A stretch of DNA of 64,000 nt from Dyella japonica DSM 16301 (GCF_001010355.1 NZ_JPLA01000012.1:1-64000); one strand, 5' to 3'; shown: positions 9,287 to 18,282, counted from the stretch's first letter. The notes: generated by a model not told the origin, from the letters alone. Made by a program: numbers and translations.

Positions 9287-11119
9287 TCAATCATGGGGAA
9301 GGCTGATGGCGAACAGATACCACGCATCGTGCGGAATCCACTGTTCGGTCCAGCGCCAGTCTTCGTCCTTGCCGGTCTGGGCATAGCCCAGGTCGAAGGC
9401 GATGCCCTCGTCGTCGTTCAAGCCCGAGGTGATGCCGTTGATGATGGCGCCCGGCGCATTGGTATAGGCGTACGAGTCGAAGAACATGTACGGCGCGTTG
9501 TTGTGGCCGCTGCCCATCAGCATGCTGCTGTCGTACGGATTGCGGCCGAGTATCCAGTGCAGCTGGTTCCAGGCATAGGCTTGCAGCTTGCTTCGGAACG
9601 CCGCATCGCCCGCGCCGGTGTACAGCGGCGCCGCCATGCGCGCTGCCGCGGCCAACGAGGCGATGCGCGCATTTTCGCCCTGCCACCAAGGCGCGGCCTC
9701 GGTATCGTGTGGGAAGAAGAACGCCGTGCGCACGCGACCATCGCCGCCGCGCACCAGCTGTCGCGCATAGCCGAACGGATTGCTGACCTCGCCCGTGACG
9801 GCCAGCTCGGCCTCAAGCGAACGCTTCACGACATCGCGCACCCTGGCTTGGCGTTTCGTATCGGCGATGCCTGCGTACTCGATCAGCGCCACCACCGGCA
9901 GGCCGGCGTCCGAGGGATGGAAGAACGGACGCGTGCCATCGTCGGCGCGCCAGTAGTCGCGATGGCCGCCGTGCGTGATCAGACGCGCCAGCAAGCGGTC
10001 CGCGCGTGCGTCCGCGGCCTTGCGCCACGTCTCGTCATGCGTCGTGCGATACAACTCCACCGCCGCGAGCAAGGCGCAGTAGTCGTCGGTGATGTTGTCC
10101 TTGCCGTCGTTGGTCAGCTCGCGATTGTGGGCGTCGAGAAACCGGTAGGCATCCTCGGCGGCCTTGAGATAATCCTTCGCCGTGAAATCGCCATCCACGC
10201 CCGTGCGTGCGGCCAGCGCGAGCGTGGCGATGGCCATGCCGCCACCGGCGCGGAAGCTTGCTTCGTAAGCGTGCGGACCATGGGCCGGCTGATCGACGCG
10301 CTCGGTGTGATCGCCCGGCTTGAGCTTGATCTGCGTGCGCCAGTTCGGATCGCCGATGCGGCGATCCTGCGGCAGCTTGCCGGGACCGGGACCGTCGATG
10401 GACTGGTAGAACGAACCGTCGGGACGCTTGTCGCGCACCAGGAAATCGGCGCCGAACAAGCCCTCGTCGAGCAGGCGACGGTTGTACTCGCGGAAATTCT
10501 TGTCGTTGCGCGCTTCCAGCTGCTGCCAGGTGCGCAACAGGCTCCAGGCGGCGAGCGGCAACTGCTGGGTGTTGAAGTAACTGGTCGGATTCTGGTGCGA
10601 CAGGTGGATACCGTAGTCGCCCGTGGCGTCGTACCAGCCACCGTGGATATCGAGCGTGCCGGCGCTGCCGTCCGGATGCGGAAGATGGGTATCGGCCTTG
10701 TCCAGCAAGCCGCTGGAGCGCTGGCCCCTGAAGTAATAGACCACGTTGGAGAGCGTGTTGCGCTCGAGCACGTTGTCCTGGATGGCAAACGTCGAAGAGC
10801 GTGCGTCGCGACCGTTCTGCACGAGGTCCACGTAGTAGCGGCCCGGCGTGCGCACGCTGCTGAAATCGGCGACAGCGTAGCTGCCGTTCCAGTGCGCCAC
10901 ACCCGTCGGCGCGGACAGCGTGCCTTCTGTGACCACCTTGCCGGAGTCGGCATCCACGACGCGGAACGTCTGCGGCGATGCGCCGGACGCATCCATCACG
11001 ATGGCCTGCTTGACCGCGCCGGTGTCGTACCCGACCTGGTCGACCAGCACCTTCCCCTCCGATGCCAGCGCACCCTGCGCAAACAGCACCGCGAAGACCT
11101 TCGCAAGACGTTGCTTCAT
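9287..11119 (-). CDS. Glycoside hydrolase family 9 protein (endoglucanase-like; possible exo-glucosaminidase)
   Basis: 610-residue exported protein with a short signal peptide, an N-terminal immunoglobulin-like CelD_N domain (KVLVDQVGYD) and a GH9 (alpha/alpha)6 barrel. The catalytic Asp region is HGGWYDATGDYG at residues 159-170, and the C-terminal part contains GLNDDEGIAFD. Automatic annotation would call it cellulase. The operon contains only GlcNAc functions, and Vibrio chitin clusters carry GH9 proteins that act on glucosamine oligosaccharides, so a beta-glucosaminidase role is the better inference. The ATG lies downstream of a hairpin terminator that separates it from the TonB receptor gene. 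Confidence 0.85.
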   Translation of the reverse strand: MKQRLAKVFAVLFAQGALASEGKVLVDQVGYDTGAVKQAIVMDASGASPQTFRVVDADSGKVVTEGTLSAPTGVAHWNGSYAVADFSSVRTPGRYYVDLVQNGRDARSSTFAIQDNVLERNTLSNVVYYFRGQRSSGLLDKADTHLPHPDGSAGTLDIHGGWYDATGDYGIHLSHQNPTSYFNTQQLPLAAWSLLRTWQQLEARNDKNFREYNRRLLDEGLFGADFLVRDKRPDGSFYQSIDGPGPGKLPQDRRIGDPNWRTQIKLKPGDHTERVDQPAHGPHAYEASFRAGGGMAIATLALAARTGVDGDFTAKDYLKAAEDAYRFLDAHNRELTNDGKDNITDDYCALLAAVELYRTTHDETWRKAADARADRLLARLITHGGHRDYWRADDGTRPFFHPSDAGLPVVALIEYAGIADTKRQARVRDVVKRSLEAELAVTGEVSNPFGYARQLVRGGDGRVRTAFFFPHDTEAAPWWQGENARIASLAAAARMAAPLYTGAGDAAFRSKLQAYAWNQLHWILGRNPYDSSMLMGSGHNNAPYMFFDSYAYTNAPGAIINGITSGLNDDEGIAFDLGYAQTGKDEDWRWTEQWIPHDAWYLFAISLPHD

Positions 11120-11163
11120 GCCATCGGCTCCCGCAGGTTCTTGGAGTGAAACTCGAAGCCCCG

Positions 11164-11198
11164 AAGAAAAATCGGGCCCGGCAAGTGTGCCGGGCCCG
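11164..11198 (-). terminator. Intrinsic terminator/attenuator after TonB receptor 1
   Basis: On the minus strand an 11-bp GC stem (CGGGCCCGGCA paired with TGCCGGGCCCG, 4-nt loop) is followed by ATTTTTC. It lies between the receptor stop (11221) and the GH9 start (11119). Partial readthrough would make far more receptor than hydrolase from one promoter. Confidence 0.8.
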
Positions 11199-11220
11199 TT
11201 GGCGGGGAGGAAGCCTTAAA

Positions 11221-13989
11221 TCAGATCTTGAAGCGAAGGTTCACGTAGTACTGGCGGCCGTTCACGTAGAACGCGTAGGGCTGCTTGCCGTAGTTCGGGC
11301 TCAGCGTGTAGTACTTCAGCTTCGGGTTGTTGAGGTTCATGGCGTCCAGGGTGAGCGACATCCACGAGTTGATGTTGTAGCCGAACGAGGCCGCCAGGTT
11401 GCCGATGCCATCCTGGTAGAACGTATCGGTACGGCTCACGCCGGCGTAGAACGAGGAACGGTAGGTGTAGCTGATGCGGGCGTTGAACATCTGGTTTTCG
11501 AAGTAACCGGAGACGTTGAACGTGTTCTTCGAGGTGCCCTGCAACGGCTGGCCGTTCTCCGCCGAACCACTGGCGTAGGTGTAGTTGGTCTGCACGCCGA
11601 AGTTGTCGCCGATCGGCTGGATGTAGTTCAACTCCACGCCCTTGACGTGACCGTCGACGTTGGTCGGCACGCTGACCTGGTACGTCGCGAACACATCGCG
11701 GCCGGCCGTATTGCTGGCCTGCTGGTCCTTGAACTGGATGTTCTGGTTGCCGAAGTTGATGTAGTCGCTCAGCTGCATGTCATACACGCCGGCCGACACG
11801 AGGCCACGCGGAGCGAAGTACCACTCCAGCGCTGCGTCGAAGTTGGTCGAGATCAGCGGCTTCAGCTGCGGGTTGCCGCCGGTGCCGGTGTGCGTGAGGT
11901 CGTCCAGCGAGTAAGAACCGGCCAGTGCCGAGTAATCCGGACGGGTCATGGTCTGCGAGGCGGCGAAGCGGGCCAGCAGGTCGTCCGTCAGGTTGAACTT
12001 GAAGTTGAAGCTCGGCAGCAGCTTGTCGTAGCTGTGCTTGTAGGTGTTCTTGTAGTAGTCGCCAAACGCCGAACCGGTGATCGGGCCGTCCACGGTGTAT
12101 GCGGACACTGCGCTGGAGTTGTAGTTGATGTCTTCCTTGGTATAGACGTAACGGAAGCCCGCATTGGCGCTCCAGCGTTCGCCGGAGAAGTTCGCCTGCA
12201 GGTAGGCAGCCGTGTCCTTCTCGTTGACCTTGTAGATGTTCTGCCAGTTGAAGCGCGTCACCGGATCGCGGTTGGCGAACTTGGCATCGAACGCGGCGAG
12301 GTCACCCTCGCTGTAATACCAGGCCGGACCGGGGCCATTGACGCCCAGGTCGCTGTTGAAGCTGCCCGGATAGTTCTTCCAGCTGGTCGGATAGTTGGCC
12401 GGATTCTGCCAGTCGCCGGTCGGACCCTGACCGATGTCGGTCTTGTTCTCGCGGGTGTGATCGGAGTAACGCACGCCGAAGTCGAGCGTGGTCAGCGCGA
12501 TCGGCGAGCTGTCGAAGGCGTATTCGCCGTCGGCCTGGAAGAAGTTTTCCTTGTCCTTCACGTGGATGTTCTGGTCGCCGAAGATCCAGCCAGCCGACGG
12601 AATGATGCCCGACGGCGTGGTGTTGTCGCCGCCGATCGACCAGTTGGTCGGATTGCCGGTGCCACGCATGCCCCAGCTCGCGCCGGCGCCGGCGCCGAAG
12701 CCCAGTTCGCTGACGTTCTGCTCGTCGCTGTTGCCCTTGCCCTGGGTGGTACCGACCTGGCCGGTGAAGGTCAGGTGGTCGGTGGCGCGCCATTCGGCAT
12801 CGAGCGTGGTGAACGCGGAAGAGGACGAAGCGCCCGGACGGGAGATCTGGTCGTACACGCCATACGGCGTAGTGCTGCCCGGCTGCGGCGCGAACACCGC
12901 GTTGGTCAGCACGTTGCCCTTGACGGCATAGCTCTGCAGGCCCACGCCGCTGGGTACGTACTGGCTGTTCCACAGCATGTAGTTGCGGTTGAAGTTGTCC
13001 GCTTCCAGCTTCGAGTAGAAGCTGTCGAGGTTCAACGTCAGGTTGTCCAGCGGCTTCCACTCGATGTCGATCGTGCCGCCCTTGCGGGTGCGCGTCTGCG
13101 TGAAGAGCGTCTGGCCGATCAGGTTCGGGTAGTACTTGTTCGCCAGGTCCGGATGGGCCACGGCGATCGCATCGGTGGCAGCGATCTTGTTGTAGCCGCC
13201 GACGATTTCCTGGCCGTCGCGCTGCAGGCTGCGCTTCTCATAGAAGCCCTGCGCCATCACGCCGAAGGTGTTGTCGTTGTTCTTCCAGTTGACCAGGCCA
13301 TCGAACTGCGGCTTGGTGTCACCCGGCAGATCGGAGTACACACCGCCCACGGCGGCCTGTGCGGTGAAGGGCTGGGCGAACTGCAGCGGCTTGCGCGTGG
13401 TGATGTCCACGGTACCGGCGCTGCCGCCTTCCTGCAGCTTGGCTTCGGAAGTCTTGTGCACGGTGACTTCGCTGACGATTTCCGACGGCAGCAGGGAGTA
13501 GCTCACGCTACGGCCCACGGTCTGCACCTGGCTCAGCACGAACCAGTCGCCGGTGCCCACGGTGTGACCGTTGACCAGGGTCTGGGTCATGCTCGGGTTG
13601 GTGCCGCGCAGGCTCACCCGATCGTTTTCGTCGAAGCCGCCTTCGCTGGCGCTGGACGAGCTGATGTTGATGCCGGGCAGGCGCTGCAGCGTGTCGGCCA
13701 CGTTCTTGGCCGGCAGCTTGCCGATGTCTTCGGCGGTGATCACTTCGATGTGCGAGTCAGCGGCCTTCTTGAGGTTCAGCGACTCGGCTTCCGAATCGCG
13801 GATACCGACCACGGTGACCGTGCCAAGCTCTTTGGCCTTGGCCTTTTCGGCGGCGGTCTGTGCGTTGTCCTGGCCCGTCGCGGCCGGGCCGGACTGCGGC
13901 GCGGGCGTGTTGTCGGCGGCATAGAGCGAACCGGACAGACAGAGTCCGGCGATGATGCTGGCGGCTAGCAGAGTCTTGCGGTGTGACAT
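11221..13989 (-). CDS. TonB-dependent receptor (GlcNAc/chito-oligosaccharide locus), copy 1
   Basis: 922-residue outer-membrane transporter of the Xanthomonas/Caulobacter type. The signal peptide begins MSHRKTLLAASIIAGLCLSGSLYA. A TonB-box-like LGTVTVVGI follows near residue 45, then the plug (ITAEDIGKLPAKNVADTLQRLPG) and a long beta-barrel ending in an aromatic-rich strand with NLRFKI. It probably imports GlcNAc oligomers using the proton-motive force through TonB. The start is fixed by GGAGG 6 nt upstream of the ATG. It lies 134 nt downstream of glk1. The signal peptide is almost the same as that of receptor 2, but the barrels are quite different. Confidence 0.92.
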   Translation of the reverse strand: MSHRKTLLAASIIAGLCLSGSLYAADNTPAPQSGPAATGQDNAQTAAEKAKAKELGTVTVVGIRDSEAESLNLKKAADSHIEVITAEDIGKLPAKNVADTLQRLPGINISSSSASEGGFDENDRVSLRGTNPSMTQTLVNGHTVGTGDWFVLSQVQTVGRSVSYSLLPSEIVSEVTVHKTSEAKLQEGGSAGTVDITTRKPLQFAQPFTAQAAVGGVYSDLPGDTKPQFDGLVNWKNNDNTFGVMAQGFYEKRSLQRDGQEIVGGYNKIAATDAIAVAHPDLANKYYPNLIGQTLFTQTRTRKGGTIDIEWKPLDNLTLNLDSFYSKLEADNFNRNYMLWNSQYVPSGVGLQSYAVKGNVLTNAVFAPQPGSTTPYGVYDQISRPGASSSSAFTTLDAEWRATDHLTFTGQVGTTQGKGNSDEQNVSELGFGAGAGASWGMRGTGNPTNWSIGGDNTTPSGIIPSAGWIFGDQNIHVKDKENFFQADGEYAFDSSPIALTTLDFGVRYSDHTRENKTDIGQGPTGDWQNPANYPTSWKNYPGSFNSDLGVNGPGPAWYYSEGDLAAFDAKFANRDPVTRFNWQNIYKVNEKDTAAYLQANFSGERWSANAGFRYVYTKEDINYNSSAVSAYTVDGPITGSAFGDYYKNTYKHSYDKLLPSFNFKFNLTDDLLARFAASQTMTRPDYSALAGSYSLDDLTHTGTGGNPQLKPLISTNFDAALEWYFAPRGLVSAGVYDMQLSDYINFGNQNIQFKDQQASNTAGRDVFATYQVSVPTNVDGHVKGVELNYIQPIGDNFGVQTNYTYASGSAENGQPLQGTSKNTFNVSGYFENQMFNARISYTYRSSFYAGVSRTDTFYQDGIGNLAASFGYNINSWMSLTLDAMNLNNPKLKYYTLSPNYGKQPYAFYVNGRQYYVNLRFKI

Positions 13990-14123
13990 GGTGGTCCTCC
14001 CCTCGAAGGCGTTTTCTGCAGCGGATGTTGTGGGTCGTCCGGCTGCGGCGTGGCTGTCTGGGCGTGTGCCCGGTTCAGTGCAACGGTGTGGTGCTAAGTC
14101 GGTACTTCGTTTTCCCGCGGTCT

Positions 14124-15146
14124 TTACGTGCGTCCGTCCAGGTACAAGCCGGCCGCACCGATCACACCGTGCTGGCCGTGCTCCATCAGTCGTACGGGAA
14201 CCTGCTGCAGGAAGGCGCGCATCACGCCTTTGTTGAAAAAACGCTGGCGGAAACTGCTGGCGAGCAGCACGTCGCGGATCTGCGGAAGAATCCCGCCGGC
14301 GAGGAACACGCCGCCGCGCGCGCCATACAGCAGGCACAGATCGCCGACGAAACTGCCGAGCAAGCCGCAGAACACATCCAGCGCTTCGACTGCTGCGTCG
14401 TCGCTGCGATCGAGCGCCGCCTGCGTCACCTGGCTGGGCAGGCTCAGCAGCGGGGCCTGCCCGCGCAGCGCACACAGCGCGCGATACAGGTTGAGCAGGC
14501 CGGGGCCGGACAAGGCGTGTTCGAACGACACGTACTCGCGATCACGGGCCAGGTAGCGAAGGATCTCGATCTCGCGTTCGTTGCCCGGCGCCAGCGCGAT
14601 CTGGCCGGCTTCAGTGGCCAGCACGGTGGCGTGCGGCTTGCCGGGCAACAGCACGGCCGAGCCCAGGCCGGTGCCCGGACCCATCACCAGCACCGGACCT
14701 TCGGCCGGCGCGGCGTCGGTGGCGATCACCGGCGTGGTGTCGGCCTGATGCAGGAACTGGGTGGCATAGGCCACGGCTTCGAAGTCGTTGACGACGGCGA
14801 GCTGCTCGATGCCGAGGCTGTCGCGAATATCGCGGATGGAGACCGGCCAGGGCAGGTTGTCGTTGACGATGGCGTCGCCCAGCACATAGCCCGCGCTGGC
14901 CACCGCACAGCGGTTCACATGCACGCTGTGATCGAGCTGGCCGACGAAGTCCTGCAGCACCGCAGTGAGGCTCGGCCAGTCGGCGCAGGCATAGCGGTGG
15001 TACTGCAACACCGTCACCGGGCGCGTGCCGTCAGGCTCGCGGCTCACCAGTCCGATGCGAGCGTGCGTTCCTCCGACGTCCGCAGCGAGAAACATGGCTT
15101 CTTGCGCCAAGAACTCACGTGCGTTGTGGCTGACCCCTTCGACCAC
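14124..15146 (-). CDS. glk: Glucokinase-family sugar kinase, copy 1 (probable GlcNAc or glucose kinase)
   Basis: 340-residue kinase of the E. coli Glk family, predicted to phosphorylate glucose or GlcNAc at C6 with ATP. The phosphate loop FLAADVGGTHARIGL is near residue 22. VVNDFEAVAYA supplies the Asn-Asp sugar contacts and FEHALSGPGLLNLY a further Glu. The usual EGGH reads EAGQ, so the sugar-binding His is Gln. The GTG start is chosen because both glk copies have GACGAGGGG 6-7 nt upstream of an in-frame GTG; ATG at 15164 or 15095 are alternatives. It is the first gene of the leftward GlcNAc operon, behind a NagQ-type operator. It is about 93% identical to copy 2. Confidence 0.88.
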   Translation of the reverse strand: MVEGVSHNAREFLAQEAMFLAADVGGTHARIGLVSREPDGTRPVTVLQYHRYACADWPSLTAVLQDFVGQLDHSVHVNRCAVASAGYVLGDAIVNDNLPWPVSIRDIRDSLGIEQLAVVNDFEAVAYATQFLHQADTTPVIATDAAPAEGPVLVMGPGTGLGSAVLLPGKPHATVLATEAGQIALAPGNEREIEILRYLARDREYVSFEHALSGPGLLNLYRALCALRGQAPLLSLPSQVTQAALDRSDDAAVEALDVFCGLLGSFVGDLCLLYGARGGVFLAGGILPQIRDVLLASSFRQRFFNKGVMRAFLQQVPVRLMEHGQHGVIGAAGLYLDGRT

Positions 15147-15218
15147 TTGCGATCCCCTCGTCATCCTGATGTCACGTTCCTGTGAACGCACCCTCATTTG
15201 GCCGGAGTCTGGGTAATG

Positions 15219-15236
15219 GTTGACAACGTTGTCAAC
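15219..15236. promoter_or_regulatory. NagQ-type operator 1, upstream of glk1
   Basis: Perfect 18-bp palindrome GTTGACAACGTTGTCAAC with the CG centre typical of LacI-family operators. On the minus strand TTGACA inside it is placed like a -35 element for glk1, so a bound repressor would block RNA polymerase. The 14-bp core is repeated exactly at 24735-24748 in front of glk2. Confidence 0.8.
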
Positions 15237-15497
15237 AATCCATCCGGCACATACGAAAATGTCCTATGCGGCAGGGCAGCATGCACACGTCCTGGCAGGA
15301 CTGATCCAGGTTAGTCATGTGCGATCAATGGCTTGTTTAATATGGCTTTTTGACAGCTTCCAGCGTTGCCTGAAAATGTTCTCGCAGCGCGCCATGACGC
15401 CGGCTTTGGCGCGTGACCCAGGGCAGCCATTTCGCCCTCGACAAGGGGGGATTTTCGGCCTCCATTCGCCTGTCATGGCAGCCGAAAGTGGGCTTGT

Positions 15498-15512
15498 TTG
15501 ACAACGTTGCGA
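15498..15512. promoter_or_regulatory. Degenerate NagQ-type operator 2
   Basis: TTGACAACGTTGCGA keeps the complete left half-site of operator 1 and a broken right half. It lies 279 nt upstream of operator 1 and about 300 nt before pxpB. It may support repression by looping, or may tie the oxoproline operon weakly to the same regulator. Confidence 0.45.
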
Positions 15513-15812
15513 GATTCGTCGGCCGCAGGAGCTCGCGACGCAACTTCACATCCCCTGCACTCGTCGGTGATGTGAACCTGCGCCAAAAACATCGCAAAGA
15601 GCTGCGAAAACAAGCGGTTTTTCCTCTCGTGCTGCGAACGAAGCGCAAGCTTTTTGCCCAGGCCCTGATCTGTCGCAGTGCAAGTCGGCAAACACAGCCT
15701 GTTCTGCAACACTCCACGCGACCCGTCTCCGCCCACGACTCGCCTGCATGTCGATACGCACAAAGCCACCCAGCACACGTGCTGATAGAGACGATGCCGG
15801 GAAGGTGTGCGC

Positions 15813-16526
15813 GTGACCTTCCCGCTGGCAGACATCCAGATCGAAGCGCTGGCCGAGGACGCCTGGCTGCTGCGCTTTGGCCAAACCATCGATGGCGCCG
15901 TGAACGACCGCGTCCACGCCGCAGCCGCCAAGCTGCAGGCGGGCCTGGACCACGTGGAGTGCGTGCCGGCTTATGCCAGCCTGCTGCTGCGCTTCGAGGT
16001 GACGCAGTGGTTGGACGACGACGGCCGCTTTGCTGCCGAACGCCTGCGTGCAGCGATCGCTGCCGTCTGGAACGAGCGCTCGCTGGTGGATAAGCCGGCG
16101 CGCGAAGTGAGCATTCCGGTCTGCTACGACGGCGTCGATCTGTCCGACGTAGCCACGCATGCGGGCATGTCGACGGAAGAAGTGGCCACGCGCCACACAA
16201 CCGCGCTGTATCGCGTCGCCATGCTCGGCTTTGCGCCCGGATTTCCCTATCTGCTGGGCCTGGATCCCGCGCTGGCCATGCCGCGCCGAAGCAGCCCGCG
16301 CACCAGCGTGCCCGCGGGCAGCGTCGCCATCGGTGGACAGCAGACCGGGATCTATCCGCAAGACCTGCCCGGCGGCTGGCAGCTGATCGGGCGCACGCCG
16401 ATGCGCCTGTTCGACCTCGCCGCCGCATCGCCTTCCCTGCTGGCGCCCGGCGACCATGTGCGTTTTCGCGCGATCGACCAGGGTGAGTACGAGCGACTTG
16501 CCATCGACCCGGGCGCACGCCCATGA
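15813..16526 (+). CDS. pxpB: 5-oxoprolinase subunit PxpB
   Basis: 237-residue subunit of the ATP-dependent 5-oxoprolinase PxpABC, which opens 5-oxo-L-proline to glutamate in the cytoplasm; older names are YbgJ, allophanate hydrolase subunit 1 or KipI-like. Family blocks are visible: VPAYASLLLRFEV, then LYRVAMLGFAPGFPYLLGLD, then PRTSVPAGSVAIGGQQTGIYP and PGGWQLIGRTP. The GTG start at 15813 is preferred because GGAAGG lies 7 nt upstream; a GTG two codons earlier is too close to it. The end overlaps pxpC by 4 nt. Confidence 0.93.
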   Translation: MTFPLADIQIEALAEDAWLLRFGQTIDGAVNDRVHAAAAKLQAGLDHVECVPAYASLLLRFEVTQWLDDDGRFAAERLRAAIAAVWNERSLVDKPAREVSIPVCYDGVDLSDVATHAGMSTEEVATRHTTALYRVAMLGFAPGFPYLLGLDPALAMPRRSSPRTSVPAGSVAIGGQQTGIYPQDLPGGWQLIGRTPMRLFDLAAASPSLLAPGDHVRFRAIDQGEYERLAIDPGARP

Positions 16527-17494
16527 GCGTCGAGGTGATCAAGCCCGGACTGCTCACCAGCCTGCAGGACGCGGGGCGCCGCGGCTATGCGCAGCTGGGG
16601 CTGGGCCGCGCCGGCGCAGTGGATGAGCCTGCCCGGCGATTGGCCAATGCCCTCGTCGGCAACAACGGCGACGAAGCGGCCCTGGAGATCACGCTGGCCG
16701 GTCCGACGCTGCGGTTTCAGCACGACGCCGTGGTGGCGCTCACCGGCGGCCTGATCGAAGCGCGCGTGGACGGACAACCGCTGCCGGCGTGGACCAGCTG
16801 CTTCGTGCCCGCCGGCAGCGTGCTTCGCCTCGGTGGCATGCGCCACGGCTGCCGCAGCTATCTGGCTGTGCGCGGCGGGTTCGACGGCACGCTGGTCTTG
16901 GGCAGCCGCAGCAGCGATCTGCATGCGGGCGTAGGCCGGGCCGTGCAGAGCGGCGATGTCATCGCCATTGGCGAGCACACACCGGCGTCCTGGTTCCGCC
17001 CCGGTCGCACCATGCAGGCGCTGCGCTGGGGACTGGATCCGCAACCCTGGCTCGACTATGCCCGCGAGCCGCTGGCCTTGCTGCGCGGCCATCACTGGCA
17101 GGCGCTGGACGATGCCTCGCAACACGCCCTGTTCAATCAGCGCTTCATGGTCAGCAAGGACAGCAACCGCACCGGTCATCGGCTGGAAGGCGCGCCGCTG
17201 CAGTTGCGCCACCCGCTGGAGCTGATTTCCGAAGCGACCCTGCCCGGCACCTTGCAGCTGCCACCGTCGGGCCAGCCCATCGCCCTGCTGGCCGAAGCGC
17301 CGGTGACCGGCGGCTATCCGCGCATCGGGCAGCTGGCGGCGGTGGATCTGCCGCGTCTCGCGCAGCGTCGGCCGGGCGATACCGTATCCTTCCGTGAGAC
17401 CACCCTGGACGAGGCACTGCAACGCCTCACCGAGCGCGAGGCCTCGCTGCAACATCTGCTTCAACGCATCGAACAACGTCTGGAATCCGCATGA
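16523..17494 (+). CDS. pxpC: 5-oxoprolinase subunit PxpC
   Basis: 323-residue partner of PxpB, of the family also called biotin-dependent carboxyltransferase, YbgK or KipA. It shows the N-terminal SLQDAGRRGYAQLGLGRAGAVD block, the RSYLAVRGGFD motif and PVTGGYPRIGQLAAVDLP near the C-terminus. Together with PxpB it forms the ATP-using part of 5-oxoprolinase. Both ends overlap neighbouring genes by 4 nt (ATGA), so pxpB, pxpC and pxpA are translated as a coupled set with matched amounts of the subunits. Confidence 0.93.
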   Translation: MSVEVIKPGLLTSLQDAGRRGYAQLGLGRAGAVDEPARRLANALVGNNGDEAALEITLAGPTLRFQHDAVVALTGGLIEARVDGQPLPAWTSCFVPAGSVLRLGGMRHGCRSYLAVRGGFDGTLVLGSRSSDLHAGVGRAVQSGDVIAIGEHTPASWFRPGRTMQALRWGLDPQPWLDYAREPLALLRGHHWQALDDASQHALFNQRFMVSKDSNRTGHRLEGAPLQLRHPLELISEATLPGTLQLPPSGQPIALLAEAPVTGGYPRIGQLAAVDLPRLAQRRPGDTVSFRETTLDEALQRLTEREASLQHLLQRIEQRLESA

Positions 17495-18282
17495 AAAGCG
17501 CCAACGCCAAGACCATCGATATCAACAGCGACCTGGGCGAATCCTTCGGCGCGTGGCGCATGGGCGACGACGCCGCGCTGCTGGCCATCGTCAGCTCGGC
17601 CAATATCGCCTGCGGTTTCCATGGCGGCGATCCGGACATCATGCGCGGCACTGTCGCCATGGCGGTACAGCACGATGTGGCGATCGGCGCGCACGTCTCG
17701 CTGCCTGACCTGCAGGGCTTCGGGCGACGCGAGATGGCGGTGACGCCGAACGAAGCCTATGCCATGACGCTTTATCAGATCGGCGCGCTGCAGGCGTTTG
17801 CGCAGGCGGCTGGCACGAGGCTGCGCCACGTCAAACCGCATGGCGCGCTGTACAACATGGCAGCGCGCGATGCCAAGCTGGCGGCCGCGATCGCACGGGC
17901 CGTGCACGATTTCGATCCGTCGCTGTGTCTGTTCGGCCTGGCCAACTCGGCGCTGATCGATGCCGGGCTGGCTGCCGGCATACCGGTGGCGGCCGAAGCG
18001 TTTGCCGATCGGCGCTATCGCTCCGATGGTTCGTTGCAACCACGGCGCGAACCGGACGCAGTGATCCAGGAAGGCGACGAGGCGATTGCCCAGGCAATGG
18101 CGATGGCACGCGAAGGCCAGGTGCGCGCCGTCGACGGCAGCATCGTCGCCTTGCAGGCCGACACCTTGTGCGTGCACGGCGATGGCGAGCACGCCGTGGC
18201 TTTCGCGCGGCGCTTGCGCGCGGCGCTGGAAGCGGCCGACATCGGCGTCGCCGCGCCGCACGCCAGCGGGGCGCACGCATGA
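17491..18282 (+). CDS. pxpA: 5-oxoprolinase subunit PxpA (LamB/YcsF family)
   Basis: 263-residue third subunit of 5-oxoprolinase, of the LamB/YcsF family. DINSDLGESFGAWRMGDD, ANIACGFHGGDP and RHVKPHGALYNMAARD are diagnostic and include the residues expected to line the active site. Length matches the family. It overlaps pxpC and the DUF969 gene by 4 nt on either side. With all three subunits in a row the cell should convert 5-oxoproline, whether from damage, imported or released by Pcp, to glutamate. Confidence 0.95.
   Translation: MKSANAKTIDINSDLGESFGAWRMGDDAALLAIVSSANIACGFHGGDPDIMRGTVAMAVQHDVAIGAHVSLPDLQGFGRREMAVTPNEAYAMTLYQIGALQAFAQAAGTRLRHVKPHGALYNMAARDAKLAAAIARAVHDFDPSLCLFGLANSALIDAGLAAGIPVAAEAFADRRYRSDGSLQPRREPDAVIQEGDEAIAQAMAMAREGQVRAVDGSIVALQADTLCVHGDGEHAVAFARRLRAALEAADIGVAAPHASGAHA

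Larger units (their letters stand above)
15147..15812. other. Gene-free regulatory interval between glk1 and pxpB
   Basis: No credible gene is seen here. The interval separates two divergent operons and carries two palindromes of the NagQ type (15219-15236 and 15498-15512). Close to pxpB it has another palindrome, CAGCAC-AC-GTGCTG, at 15771-15784, which ends 28 nt before the pxpB start and could be an operator of the oxoproline operon. Upstream of glk1, AGACTC-n-GGCCAAA is shared with the upstream region of glk2. Confidence 0.6.

Noticed and set aside
11062..13968. 968-codon open frame on the plus strand, antisense to TonB receptor 1
   Set aside because: Composition is typical of a high-GC shadow frame (rich in His, Arg, Val, Ala), with no recognisable domain. 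The minus-strand gene has a clear signal peptide, plug and barrel.
15337..16557. 406-codon minus-strand frame spanning the glk1-pxpB gap
   Set aside because: It overlaps pxpB in antisense and is Arg/Ser/Ala-rich noise; no ribosome site, and the gap holds operators.
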